Assembly: GCF_022539665.2 (NCBI RefSeq)
Contig: NC_081331.1
Location: 9,331,534 to 9,395,533, forward strand
Direction: 5' to 3'
Length of the DNA stretch: 64,000 nucleotides
DNA from: Daphnia carinata
Lineage: Eukaryota > Arthropoda > Branchiopoda > Diplostraca > Daphniidae
Shown piece by piece: positions 1 to 14,725 of the stretch; the first letter of the stretch is position 1, and each line of letters opens with the position of its first letter. The notes below the pieces were generated by a model. The model saw only the letters and a list, made by a program, of their open reading frames with translations, had not been told where the DNA came from and did no database searches. The translations under genes were made by a program, and so were the position numbers.

Positions 1-4757
<4,757 letters not shown>

Positions 4758-4777
<20 letters not shown>

Positions 4778-5435
4778 AAATCATCAGATCCAGAGACGGG
4801 CTGCTCGAGTGACTTCACCCTTCGTGCGGCAACTGGAGTGTACCTTTTTCGCTCACCTGTTACCGCACCGTTACGTGTGACTCCCTTTTTCTTTCTTTCT
4901 CGTTCTTGCTTTCCCATTTTGGATTTTCTTTGCTCTACTACAAGTTTTCTTCGGTTGGGTGAAGTATGGAAGGGCCCTGCAAGCAAAATACTAGAGTTGG
5001 TTGTGCCTACCTTTCTTATTTGTTTTTGTTCTCGTTACAGCGCCTTTTCTTATTCAACATCAGGTCATCACCGTTTGACAGAAATCCCATATAATCTTTG
5101 ATCCTTTTATTTACACATTGTGTAGTGCCTTGCGCATTTGAAAGAAACTTCCGTGTAGTCGAGATGAAACGCCAAAACAATCAACATAAGTAGTATGGTA
5201 TTGAAAGAAGCATTCGAATTTTTCAGATCTTACCATGTCAAAGTCGTGCGTCTTTTTCTTCACGTCCTACTCCTCTGTTCTGTAACCTGTTTTTAATCAA
5301 GCTGTCACCAGGTCGTTTATAATACTTTTTGTGTGCAGTTGACTCTTCCCCTCTGTTCCCAATTTAAGTAAAGTCATGTGGCCTCTTCTGCTCTTTAGTC
5401 AAACTTCAATAAAAAAAAATACAGAATATTATTAA
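4758..5435 (+). other. SERCA: Alternative last exon and 3' UTR of short SERCA form
   Basis: The exon opens at 4758 after a pyrimidine-rich acceptor. Joined in phase 1 to base 2585 it encodes A-P-V-K-K-D and the stop TAA at 4775-4777. An AATAAA at 5408-5413 would serve as poly(A) signal. The length (six residues replacing a hydrophobic tail of about 28) matches the known crustacean/insect SERCA arrangement. Confidence 0.75.
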
Positions 5436-5620
5436 GAAAAGATCGACTACCGATGTGGTAGTTGGCCGTCAACACCTCAAACTCCAGTTCGGGCGATGTC
5501 GAGGCAAGCGCTTTTCTGAAGCGCCAATATTTCTAATTCACCCAATATTTTTAATGTCTCCACCCCCAACTCTATGAAAGTTGAAGAAATAAAAAATGGT
5601 GCAACCAAGATATGGATTCA

Positions 5621-5626
5621 TTTATT
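5621..5626 (-). terminator. Poly(A) signal of the PRKRIP1 gene
   Basis: TTTATT on the + strand reads AATAAA on the - strand, about 180 bases past the PRKRIP1 stop codon. It faces the SERCA poly(A) signal at 5408, so the two genes are convergent with about 200 bp between signals. Confidence 0.5.
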
Positions 5627-5804
5627 CTTTGCCTGAACACATGTCCACCACAAATTAAAACTTACTAGGACATTAAGCATCAAAATATCGATAAATCAAT
5701 GCATTTGTGGCGTCGCCTGTTTGTACACAGATTTAACTAGTAAACAATCAAACATTTTGCAGAGTTTTAGGTTGAGTCTTAATGATCAGTAATCTTTCCT
5801 TCCA

Positions 5805-6570
5805 CTATTCAAATCCTGTGGTATCTGGAGTACAATTGTCTTCAGATTTGTTCTCAGGATCATCTTCCGGCTTGTTTTTGGGGTGATCTTCAGGCTCATC
5901 TGCCGTATCTGGTGTATCAGAACTGCTGCTTGTTTCTTGCTGTGATGACCTACTAGCATCTGTTTTATGTTTCTTCCCTGTAGCTTTCATAAGCTGTTTC
6001 TTTTTTAGTCGCTTGGCTCTTTTCTTTGCGGTTCTTTCCTCTGCTTGTCTTTGATTGTTTTCCAGTTTTTGTCTGAAATCTTCATCTTTTTTATCCTACA
6101 ACAAATTTGAACAAGGCTGATGGGATATAATTCAAAATCTATAACATAATGCAATCTACCTTTTCAGACATGATTTGAATATTTTTTTGTCTTGCATATT
6201 CTCTTCTACGAATGTGACGATAGACATGAAATTCCCCACTTCCAGCACCAGCACTTGAGCCCATTACATTTCTTACAAAGTCTGGAGGATCTGATACAGC
6301 TTTTTTTTCTTTTGGCCTTTCTGGTAATTGTACTGGCTTCTCCTATGAACAGATCATGCGTCAATACTTAACACCTTTATGTTCTCTCGGTAAAAACTAA
6401 TAGCGCATTAAATGTTCGTCTTAAAGGGAGAAGTCAATGATATTAACACATCTTACAGGATTTCTCATGAGACGATCGAGTTTCATTCTTTGATAATCGT
6501 ACGTGTTTTTTACAACAACAACCTCTTTCGGCTCGCGCACTTTCTTTTTTTTTTCGGTTGATTCTGCCAT
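5805..6570 (-). CDS. PRKRIP1: PRKRIP1 (PRKR-interacting protein 1), spliceosome-associated
   Basis: Small basic nuclear protein that bridges U2 snRNP and late spliceosome components in vertebrates (family knowledge). Exons on the - strand: 6570-6457, 6342-6160, 6095-5805. All are phase 0 with GT-AG introns, giving 195 aa; the human protein is 184 aa. The hallmark segment [17 protein letters not shown] is present in exon 2, followed by RRREYARQ and a long Lys/Arg-rich helix. The N-terminal KLDRLMRNP matches the conserved start region. The C-terminal 60 residues are Ser/Asp/Glu-rich and low complexity. The start ATG at 6568-6570 follows a short 5' leader; no earlier in-frame ATG was looked for. 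Introns are 114 and 64 bp. Confidence 0.95.
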
Positions 6571-6801
6571 TACACTACAATAGAATCACTGTATGTAGTA
6601 AAAACGGGACTTTAAAACAAATGACAAGTCTATAAATGTCAAACACCGTTTTTAATTAAAGCTGTTGAGTGACTACCATCCCTTGCCCTGGTAACATTTA
6701 CCACTATTTAAAACAACTTGGTATCTGTGGCCTAGGCCAATGGTTTTTCAAAGCCTCTTCTAGCCAACATGGTCTCCGCGAATTGACTGCTTGACCGAGA
6801 C
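6571..6801. other. PRKRIP1 upstream region and edge of transposon cluster
   Basis: No gene. The first part is presumably the PRKRIP1 promoter and leader. The stretch around 6733-6790 is repetitive: a segment near 6735-6755 recurs in reverse near 11425-11450, and the motif CCAACATGGTCTCCG recurs near 8937. Confidence 0.5.
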
Positions 6802-9029
6802 TAGGGCTCGGCCCCGCGACGATCGGGCACGATTTTGGCCGACCCGCGCGGTTTTTTTTTTTAAAGGACAAACCGGTGCGGTTCGGTTTGCCAATTTTTC
6901 CAAACCGATTGAACCGCGGTTTGACACGAAATTTGTATCCCTTTACGGTTTTGCAGGGTTTGCACTATGAATTTCCAGTTTGCATAGGACAATACATCAG
7001 TAACAGAGTTTGCCGCTAGATGGCGGAAAGATCGAACCAATTTTCGATCGCGATACTTACAAGTCTGATTGGAAATTTTATTTCAAACAAGTTTCAGACC
7101 GCCATTACGTTCATAGCAATTAGTGATAATTACTTGATTTGTAATTTTAGCAAAATTTCAAAAAAAAATTTTTAATAGCGGTTCAAACCGGTTTGGCCCA
7201 GTTGCAAACCGAAAACCGAACCGCAGTCAAAAATGGCTAAACCGAACCGACGGTTTGACCATAGATAAAGACGACTGGTTCGTCATGTCCATAAGACAAA
7301 TAGCATGGGCTGCTGACGCAAAAATTTAGGGTACCCTTCCTACGATTTTTTGGATCCTTACTCTGATTATACTGCCATCTAGTGGAGGTTTTGATCACTA
7401 CTGAAGGTGTAAATAGCTTTCCATTAACCGCCATTGTTCGTGCCAGCTTGTGGCGTCCTGAAGCTAGGTTTGGCTTGAAAATGTCGTTCCCTAAAGAAAA
7501 TAAGAATAGGATAGGTTTGTACAGTTTGATTTACGGAGTAATCTGTTATAATGTTGAAGGACCAAAGTAAATAATAATTTAGTTTAAAGGTTACGATATG
7601 ACAGACAGCTTTGGTAAATGGAAAAAAGGGAAACAAGAACTTGAAACTGTCATCTAACCAAAATTTGAAGAAAATTGAGCCAAAAAACCAAGAGCCAGAT
7701 AAAAAGCGAGGACCCATTGACATCGTCACTCGTAAAAAGCAACTCTTCTGAAGATATTTTCATTTCTAGCTTATTTACCAATATTGCAACTCGGGGTGTT
7801 TCTTCAGCTCAAGATCTCGATAGTAACAAAGTTGGTGTTGACCACAATAGTTTTACCCAAAAAATTTACACGAGGAACCATGCTTCTAATCCTGAAAGAA
7901 CTGCAATATCGTCTAGCAGCTAAACTCTCATAATTCACAGGTATGTGTAAATCTTTATATTTAAGGAAGACCAGCCAGCCAGCTTATATCATCTATTTTC
8001 AGGGAGAAAATGAAACCCTAACTTGAGCGGAAGTTAGATAAATTGAAGAAGAGATACTAAAAAGGAAAAATAAAAAGGTGACGTCCAAAATAGCAAAACT
8101 TTCAACAACCAGAAAAAGTAAAAATTTTGGAAGGCAAAAGTAAAGTTGAGAAGGCAAGAAGCATTGTAGAGAAACAGGCATTGGAAGGTTCTCTTCAAAG
8201 AGCTGAAGGTTTAAGGTAAACTTTCAGTTTGACAAAAAAATTTTAAGATCTTCAAAAATTTTTACCTTTCTGTATTACAATAGGTAAAAGACGATGTGAA
8301 TTGCTTGCTAAATCAATTAAAAAACGCGATAAAATCAAATCACAAAGTAAAAATAAGTGGACCAATGCATTGAAGAACAGAAAAGGAGAAAAGCTAACAT
8401 TAAGAAACATGAAAAGAAAGAACCTAAACTAATGAAATAAGGCCAATTTATCATATTAATGAGCGATACTGACTCTTGGATGAGTTAACTCGTGTTCTAT
8501 TATGTCCAAAACGTGTTATAGTTTTGTATTAAAATACACTGGCATGATTCCCATGTTCGTGGAAAATTTTAAGTAACAAATCTTTGATTCATTTAAAAAG
8601 ATTTAATGGCTTAATCATAAACATTAACCACAGACACATCACATTAATCAACTTAACATTAATCTCAGACTCAAAAAAAAGGTCTTTTATGGTGGAAAAT
8701 GATCAAAATTGATTTTTCATTATTAGCACCTTTGTTAGCATCAAGACATAAGATTTTAATATTATTCCTATAAACATTATTTATCAAATGTTAATAATAA
8801 TGAGCTGGCCTACATGTAAACATATATAGTTTTCAACACCCGCCAAAAGTCCCTCAACCCTATTTCTATTGGCGTTCAAAGTTCTTTCCTTTGTCCGCGA
8901 GAGGCACTGTAACTAGAGTAAGCATTTCTTTCTGCGCCAACATGGTCTCCGGAATTGACTATGGTTTGACGATTTTTAAATGAAAAACCGCGGTTTGCCC
9001 CGATCAACGACGATCGGGGCCGAGCCCTA
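6802..9029. mobile_element. hAT-like non-autonomous element (MITE) with a second element inserted
   Basis: Ends are inverted: TAGGGCTCGG at 6802 and CCGAGCCCTA ending at 9029. They are flanked by the 8-bp direct repeat ACCGAGAC at 6794-6801 and 9030-9037, the target-duplication length of the hAT superfamily. The MITE body is rich in alternating AACCG/CGGTT stretches, and its two halves (6802-7259 and 8963-9029) match the compact copy at 10858-11375. The middle (7260-8962) is an unrelated insert flanked by a duplicated GGTTTGAC. No transposase ORF is visible. Superfamily assignment rests on TSD length and TIRs only. Confidence 0.8.
7260..8962 (+). mobile_element. Element nested in the hAT-like MITE; carries decayed gene-like sequence
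   Basis: The insert starts CATAGATAAAGACGACTGG and is flanked by GGTTTGAC at 7252-7259 and 8963-8970, consistent with an 8-bp target duplication. Its interior (about 7380-8760) is a diverged copy of the sequence in each arm of the palindrome at 18640-25250. Shared blocks include GTGGCGTCCTGA-GCTAG near 7450, AGACAGC-TTTGGTAAATGGAAAA near 7602, and splice-like ACAGGTATGTGT near 7938. Short ORFs at 7382-7570 and 7675-7923 (+) are remnants of that shared unit. The function of the unit is not recognised. Confidence 0.65.
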
Positions 9030-9289
9030 ACCGAGACTAGGGCTCCGCCCCGCGACGATCGAGCACGATTTTTGCCGACCCTCGCGGATGTTTTTTTCAG
9101 GCTGGTCGCGAGGCAATATGTACTACTTAGTACATAATCGCGCCTGCAGTTTTCTTTATGGGGAAAGTGTATGTTTTCACCCCTAGGGCTTTGATTTGGT
9201 TGCTTTAATGGCTAAACCGTTAAAGTTAAACCAGTTAAACAAAAATGCGTGTAGCGCATGTCTTAATTTTTTCAAAGCGAATATTATGA

Positions 9290-9600
9290 ATTAGGTTTAT
9301 ATAAATTTATATTTATAATACTATGATAATGTTCATAAATGTTACAATATAATAAATACACATATATACAGTATATTACAATTATATATATATATTTATA
9401 CATACGTACAATTATATTTATATATTTATACATACATACAATTACAATATATATATTACTATTATATATATGTACAATAGTTATGGTAATTGAAATAAAC
9501 GAATATAAGAGAAACAATTTTTTTATTACTTGTTAGCAAAATTAATTATGATATTCGCTGATTTAATATATAAATAATATAAATATAATATAAATCGATA
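9290..9600. repeat. AT-rich low-complexity tract (TATA/TACA microsatellite)
   Basis: Runs of TA and CATA repeats, with several overlapping spurious ORFs on both strands made of Ile/Tyr. No gene content. Confidence 0.85.
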
Positions 9601-9818
9601 GCCCTTGGTAAGGGCTATCCATTTTTAGATAATTGTAATCAATATTTTCAAATCGAAAAAATCTTAAACGCAAAATGCGTTTTTGTTGTTTTTCGATCTA
9701 AGGTTCTAATGGACGCAACCGATAAAACAAAAAAATTGATGTTACACTTGAACTTTTTCGTTTTCCGAAAATTTAACATAAGTTTTATAGAATTAGATAG
9801 CTCTTGATAAGAGCTATC
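9597..9818. repeat. Two perfect 10-bp-stem hairpins
   Basis: GATAGCCCTTGGTAAGGGCTATC at 9597-9619 (loop GGT) and GATAGCTCTTGATAAGAGCTATC at 9796-9818 (loop GAT) are two versions of one hairpin about 200 bp apart. A third, imperfect version is at 27212-27240. Confidence 0.7.
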
Positions 9819-10857
9819 GATTGATGCAAAATTTGTCAATTTTAACTGTTTATTTTCTTCATAAATAATTATTAAAGGATTTCATGATTTTAGAAAGGGG
9901 AGGGGGTGTGTGAAAAAGACGAAACTTTGCATTGATTGTTTGATGCTTAATCTTCGTCAAAACAGGAAACCATTATAATATTTTTGTTCCTGGTGATTGA
10001 GGAACAAGTTGTTCTAAACGTTTACTTTTAAGATGCTATATTTAACCCCAAAAATTACGTTTGAAAAAGTGGTTTTTGATAAACCATTATGGCGGCCATT
10101 TTTTTACCGCGCCAAGTTCAAATTTTAAAAAGTGTATATAAGTGTAAAAAATTTTAATTATACATATTTACATTTTGTTTGTGTCTAGAAAATTTCAGCA
10201 TTCCGTCTTATATTAAAAATTAACTAGATAATTTAAATAAATTTATTTCATGGGTTCTCATTTAATTTACAATTTTAGGTGTCTTTTTTCACATTCCGCA
10301 TGGAAAACCACGTTTTATCGCGACTTCCGCGTGGAAAAGCTCCAAGCAGACAATATTAAAAAAAAACAATTGACTAACGCCCTGCGCGTTTATCATTTAC
10401 CCCATAAGAAAAAGTGCATCTGCAACTATGTACTACTTAGTACATATGTAGTGAGACCATGTTGGTTTTTTTTTAAAGGACAAACCAGTGCGGTTCAGTT
10501 TGCCGTTTTTTCCAAACAGATTGAACCGCGGTTTCAAGGTTTTTACCCGCAGTTTGTACCCGCGGTGTAAACTGCAGTTTACACCGCGTATCTTAATTGG
10601 AAAGCATAACTTTTCCTAAATAATGGAGATACATTATCTAGCTATGTTTTTATAAAATCGGAATTAATTTATATTAATATTTTTATATGCAAATTTAAAG
10701 CTTAATGGCTAAAGTAGCGTTTCATATTTACGACCTTGAAGCCGTCCATTATTGCCGCCCGTCGGTATTGCCTGGGTCTACCTGACCAAAATTGGCCAAT
10801 AGGAAAAAAGTGTAATGTTACTCCAGCAGACGAAATTTAAATGTCAAAGCCGGTGTG

Positions 10858-11375
10858 TAGGGCTTGGCCCCGAACGTCTTTGATCGGGGCAAACCGCGGT
10901 TTTTCATTTAAAAATCGTCAAACCGTCGGTTCGGTTTGGTCATTTTTTACTGCGGTTCGGTTTTCGGTTTGCAGCTGGGCAAAACCGGTTTGAACCGCCA
11001 TTAAATTTTTTTTTTAATTTTGCTGAAATTCCAAATCAAGTAATTATCACTAATTGTGAGCGTAATGGCGATCGGCAACTTGTTGTAAATCAAATTTCCG
11101 ATCAGACTTGTAGGCATCGCGATCGAAAATTGGTCGATCCTTCCGCCATCTAGCGACAAAATCTGTTACTGATGTTATTGTCCTATGTAAACCGCAAATC
11201 CGCGGTGCAAACCGTAAAACCGCGGTGCAAACAGTAAAACCGCGATACAAACCGTCAAACCGCGGTTCAATCGGTTTGAAAAAACGGCAAACCGAACCGC
11301 ACCGATTTGTCCTTTTAAAAAAAAAACCGCGGGGGTCGGCAAAATCGTGCACGATCGTCGCGGAGCCGAGCCCTA
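10858..11375. mobile_element. hAT-like MITE, compact 518-bp copy
   Basis: TAGGGCTTGGC at 10858 and GCCGAGCCCTA ending at 11375 form TIRs. The 8-bp target duplication CCGGTGTG flanks them at 10850-10857 and 11376-11383. The body carries the same AACCG-rich sequence as the 6802 element in reverse orientation. No coding capacity. Confidence 0.85.
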
Positions 11376-11639
11376 CCGGTGTGTGAGCGATTTCGCGCAA
11401 GGAAAAAAAGCGCTTTGGTTAGAAGAGGCTTCGTAAAACCATTGGCTTAAGCCAACTGTTTGGCTCAATGCAAGAGCCAAACGGATGGCCTAGGAGACGG
11501 AGACCAAGTTGGATCAGAGTCATAGAAACCTGGTTGCTCCACGCTGTGTTGCCATAAGGGTCTGCGGCGACTTGTGGTTGAAATTTCACTGATTTTTTGG
11601 GAGGAGCTGGGCAATGGAAAAGAAAAAAAACGGCGAAAT

Positions 11640-12395
11640 TTTTTATCTTTTTTACAACTACCGCTATCTACCAGTCAGATTCCTATTTAATTTTCTAAAT
11701 ACAACTTTACGCATTCTAGCCATATAAGTCTATAATTTTTAAAATTAATAACTTTATTTTATTAAAAGATAACTACAATAATTATTTTGTTATACTCTAC
11801 TGACTTAACTTAATTATTATTACTATTAACTATTAACTTTCCAATTTGTACTGCAGCAAATATAACGAATGTAATTGTAATAACAATTAGAATGATTGCG
11901 TGTTTTAGGTATAAATAATATGTTTGAGTAATATAAAGTTGTTATTGTGTATTATTTTAACTCCGCAACAACCAACAACGACTTTATATTACTGAAACGT
12001 ATTATTTATACTTAAAACAAGCAATCATTCCAATTGTGATAAGAACGGTTTTAGTAATATAAAGTCGTTGTTGGTTGCAACAAACGATAACGACTTTATA
12101 TTACTCAAACATATTATTTATACCTAAAACAAGCAATTATTGTTATTATTATCATTGCTGCAAAATGCAGTTCAAAATGAAAAGGTAACAGTTAATAGTA
12201 ATAATAATTAAGTTAAGGAAGTAGAATATAAAAAATAATTACTGTATAGTTATATGTTAATCAAATAAAGTTATTAATTAAAAAAATTATATATTTACAT
12301 GGCTAGAATATGTAAAGTTGTATTCAGAGACTTGATTAGAATCTGACCGGTAGATGGCAGTAGCTGTAAAAAAGAAAAAAAGCCTTTTTTTCTTT
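11640..12395. mobile_element. Fold-back (long inverted repeat) element
   Basis: Two AT-rich arms of about 350 bp mirror each other around roughly 12020. Examples: GGTATAAATAATATG-TTTGAG near 11910 against CTCAAACATATTATTTATACC near 12105; ACTTAACTTAATTATTATTACTATTAACT near 11805 against its complement near 12190; and outer ends CTACCAGTCAGATT / AATCTGACCGGTAG. No ORF. Arms diverge by several percent. Exact termini and target duplication were not resolved. Confidence 0.65.
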
Positions 12396-13380
12396 GTGGA
12401 ACACAAAGTTTTCCTCGCTGCTTGAATATTTAATGCGAAAGGCAGAGAGGTCAGATGAACTACTCCTCCAAGTGTTTCGCTAAAATCTGCATAAAACGTC
12501 TCCAGGTCGTCCAGGTTTATGGCCAAAGATGGTAGCTCAATCAAATTTATTAGTAGCAATTCTTTATTAATAGGGCTTTCTTATGTAATCACAATTAGGT
12601 TATCTCTAGATCATTCGTCCGCCTGCCAATGCATTGCGCTTCAGCGATCAGAAACCCTAGCCTTACTGTATCGGAATCTATAATTAACCTCGCTAGGATA
12701 CGAGGCTGAATAAACAGCTTAATATTTGCATCGGAAATATTTTTCTTTGCCACAAAAATTATGCTTTAGGGTCCATATGCAAAATGAGATTTTGTTTCAT
12801 GATCATCAGAATTACTAATTTTTTATGAGGAAAAGAACCACAATTCAGTTTGTATGTTATACAAAGTAATCGCTGATAATATCAAATTTGAAACAAACAC
12901 AGAAACATAAAAAATTTGAAACAATAACATTTAACGTCTCCATGGCTGGATTACAATCGTGCACGAGCAAATTTCACCCAAAATCAGTTTTTTCCCACGT
13001 AAACCTGAGGTTACCTGACACCTACGTGATCAAAGCGCAATTGAAACAAATAATTCATCTGAACTCTACGACCGTATATGAATTTTATTTACTTATTCGT
13101 GCCTTTAGTGTGTAAACTCATTCATCATCGTCGTTAAAAAGCATATTTTCCCGATAAAATGAAATCAATTGATTTCAGGTGATAAAAATTGAACAATTAT
13201 AACGTTTTGCAAAAACTTTTAGCCATTACCTACCACTTACTTGACCTTTCTGCGTGTGTCACGTTGTAAAACAATATTACCTGGTTGATGAGCTCACCTG
13301 CAAAAAAAAAATATTACCACCTAGCGACTACATTTGATTGGTTCAATTCGTTTTGTCAAGTGATTTTATTAACCTTTATT
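12396..13380. other. Intergenic, nothing recognised
   Basis: AT-rich sequence. ORFs at 12287-12559 (-) and 12888-13115 (+) show no domain, no homologue I recognise and no splice context. Confidence 0.5.
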
Positions 13381-13557
13381 AAGGGGAACACTGAGAACTT
13401 CGATTTGTGGCTTTCGAGATCTGAGGAAGAAAAGGTAAGCAGCTTATTTTAGCTATTTAATCGAAAAGAATTGTTCTTCTTAGCTGATCTTTTATTGCAA
13501 ATTTAAACATTCTTGGTCGCGCTACTGTTCTACCCTGCGTACCCAAGAATCTTCACA

Positions 13558-13920
13558 ATGAAATCTATCGTAAGTTCAATTCCAATAAATATTTCTATCC
13601 TTCTACGATACACTTGTATTCGTTAGTTTGTACCAATTTTATGTAGTGTCTGCCATGCTGTATACTGTTATTTTATCAGTTAACAGTCACTTTGGTATTT
13701 TTGCGTTTCTTAGGTTCTGGTTTTCATCATTGTTGTGGCTGTTTATGCAGTTGACGGTTGTTATTTTCCTTTAAAGCAACAGGCCGAATCGGGCATATTG
13801 CAACCCGTAGTGGTGGAATTGGTTGGGATGGTCGGTGAACCAAAAGAAGAAATGCAACAAGAGGACGAAAGGGATATCGCCCAGAATGTAAAATATGATA
13901 TATTAGCCGCACTATTGTGA
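13558..13920 (+). CDS. Small secreted peptide, 72 aa, unrecognised
   Basis: Two coding exons: 13558-13569 (M-K-S-I) and 13714-13920, joined in phase 0 by a GT-AG intron. The product begins MKSIVLVFIIVVAVYAVDG, a clear signal peptide. An acidic tail rich in Glu/Gln follows and ends in YDILAALL. A very short first coding exon with only the first residues of a signal peptide is a common layout for arthropod secreted-protein genes. A likely 5' UTR intron (donor AAAAG/GTAAGC at 13434, acceptor TTCTTAG at about 13484) supports a real transcript. The mature part has one Cys and no dibasic cleavage site I would trust. Function unknown; could be a glue-, cuticle- or gland-type peptide. Confidence 0.55.
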
Positions 13921-13964
13921 CTGAGGACGAAGGAAGTACAAAGAAAGTATGTACAAAACGAAGT

Positions 13965-14195
13965 ACAGTTGAAAAAACAGAAAAAAAGCGCCTAATACAG
14001 ATTGAGTTATGGAACAAAAACAAAAGGTGTCCCAAATCACCCCAGTCTCCCCTACAGTTGAAAAAACAGAAAAAAAGAGCCTAATACAGATTGATGCAGT
14101 TGTGGAGAAACTTTGGGCCGATGAAAAAACAGAAAAAAGAGCCTAATACAGATTGATGCAGTTGTGGAGAAACTTTGGGCCGATAAAAAAAAAAC
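13965..14195 (+). repeat. Tandem repeats, three decayed copies of a ~63-bp unit
   Basis: The unit (GAAAAAACAGAAAAAAG-GCCTAATACAGATTGATGCAGTTGTGGAGAAACTTTGGGCCGAT) appears in part at 13970 and near fully at about 14057 and 14123. The last copy leads into the ORF starting at 14153. Confidence 0.75.
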
Positions 14196-14725
14196 AAGCA
14201 AATGGGGAGGCAAAAACAGATGCATCAATTACTGAACGAAAGGAAGAGCACAGCAGCACTGAACAAGAGGTAACAAAACCAAGGAAAAACGGCCCGCATC
14301 CTCGGTTTGAAAACAGATCCGAGTACACCCACGATAGACGAAAACTTGAGGAAAGTAAGCACGAAAGGAAAAATGAAAAGAAGGGCAATCGGAAAACCAT
14401 CCCGGTTGTGCGAGATGCTGCTTCTGTGAATACCGCTCCTATTGCTTCTGAGGATCCCGTTTCTATTGCTTCTGAAGATCCCGCTCCTGCTGCTTCTGTG
14501 GATCCCGCTCCTGTTGCTTCTGCGGATCTCGATCCTGTTCCTTGTGAAGATTTTTCTGTCGGCTTAACGCATTTGGCCTATGTCCCCCCTGCGGAGTCTA
14601 CTACGGTTGCTTCCACTGATGTATCAGAATGTGCTGCCCAGGAGGAAATGACCAGAGATAAGGAGATGGGACACGGAATAGGGAAAGCCGCCATGACAGA
14701 TTTCGGCACTCCATCTAGCGGCTAA
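14153..14725 (+). CDS. Repeat-containing hydrophilic ORF, 190 aa, ending in MITE sequence
   Basis: A charged N-terminal half is followed by a 10-residue repeat of the form AP-A-S-DP (about residues 94-125; ASEDP, ASEDPAP, ASVDPAP, ASADLDP). The last ~24 residues (from about residue 167) are encoded by the inverted repeat of the MITE at 14652, and the stop lies inside it. The ATG at 14153 lies within the tandem duplication, so the true start and any upstream exons are unclear. It may be a 3' exon of the secreted-peptide gene upstream or a chance ORF made by repeats. No homologue recognised. Confidence 0.3.
   Translation: MMQLWRNFGPIKKKQANGEAKTDASITERKEEHSSTEQEVTKPRKNGPHPRFENRSEYTHDRRKLEESKHERKNEKKGNRKTIPVVRDAASVNTAPIASEDPVSIASEDPAPAASVDPAPVASADLDPVPCEDFSVGLTHLAYVPPAESTTVASTDVSECAAQEEMTRDKEMGHGIGKAAMTDFGTPSSG

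Larger units (their letters stand above)
9117..10446. mobile_element. Insert with near-palindromic ends inside the second MITE
   Basis: The same 20-mer, tatgtactacttagtacata, occurs at 9117-9136 and 10427-10446. Just inside, CTGCAG-TTTTCTTTATGGGG (near 9145) is mirrored by CCCCATAAGAAAAAG-CTGCA (near 10400), so the ends are inverted repeats. The interior is AT-rich without a credible ORF. It includes a TA-rich microsatellite (9355-9475) and two hairpins. I read it as a MITE of about 1.3 kb; the family is unknown. Confidence 0.5.
9038..10600. mobile_element. Second hAT-like MITE, interrupted; far end not found
   Basis: TAGGGCTCCGCC begins at 9038, directly after the TSD of the preceding element. 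The first 50 bases match the start of the 6802 element. The matching body resumes near 10455 (TTTTTAAAGGACAAACCAGTG, then GGTTCAGTTTGCC). The intervening 9089-10454 is a separate insert. A clean 3' TIR was not found, so this copy is probably truncated. Confidence 0.5.

Noticed and set aside
9284-9536. Ile/Tyr-rich ORFs on both strands
   Set aside because: Products of a TA/CATA microsatellite; no gene signal.
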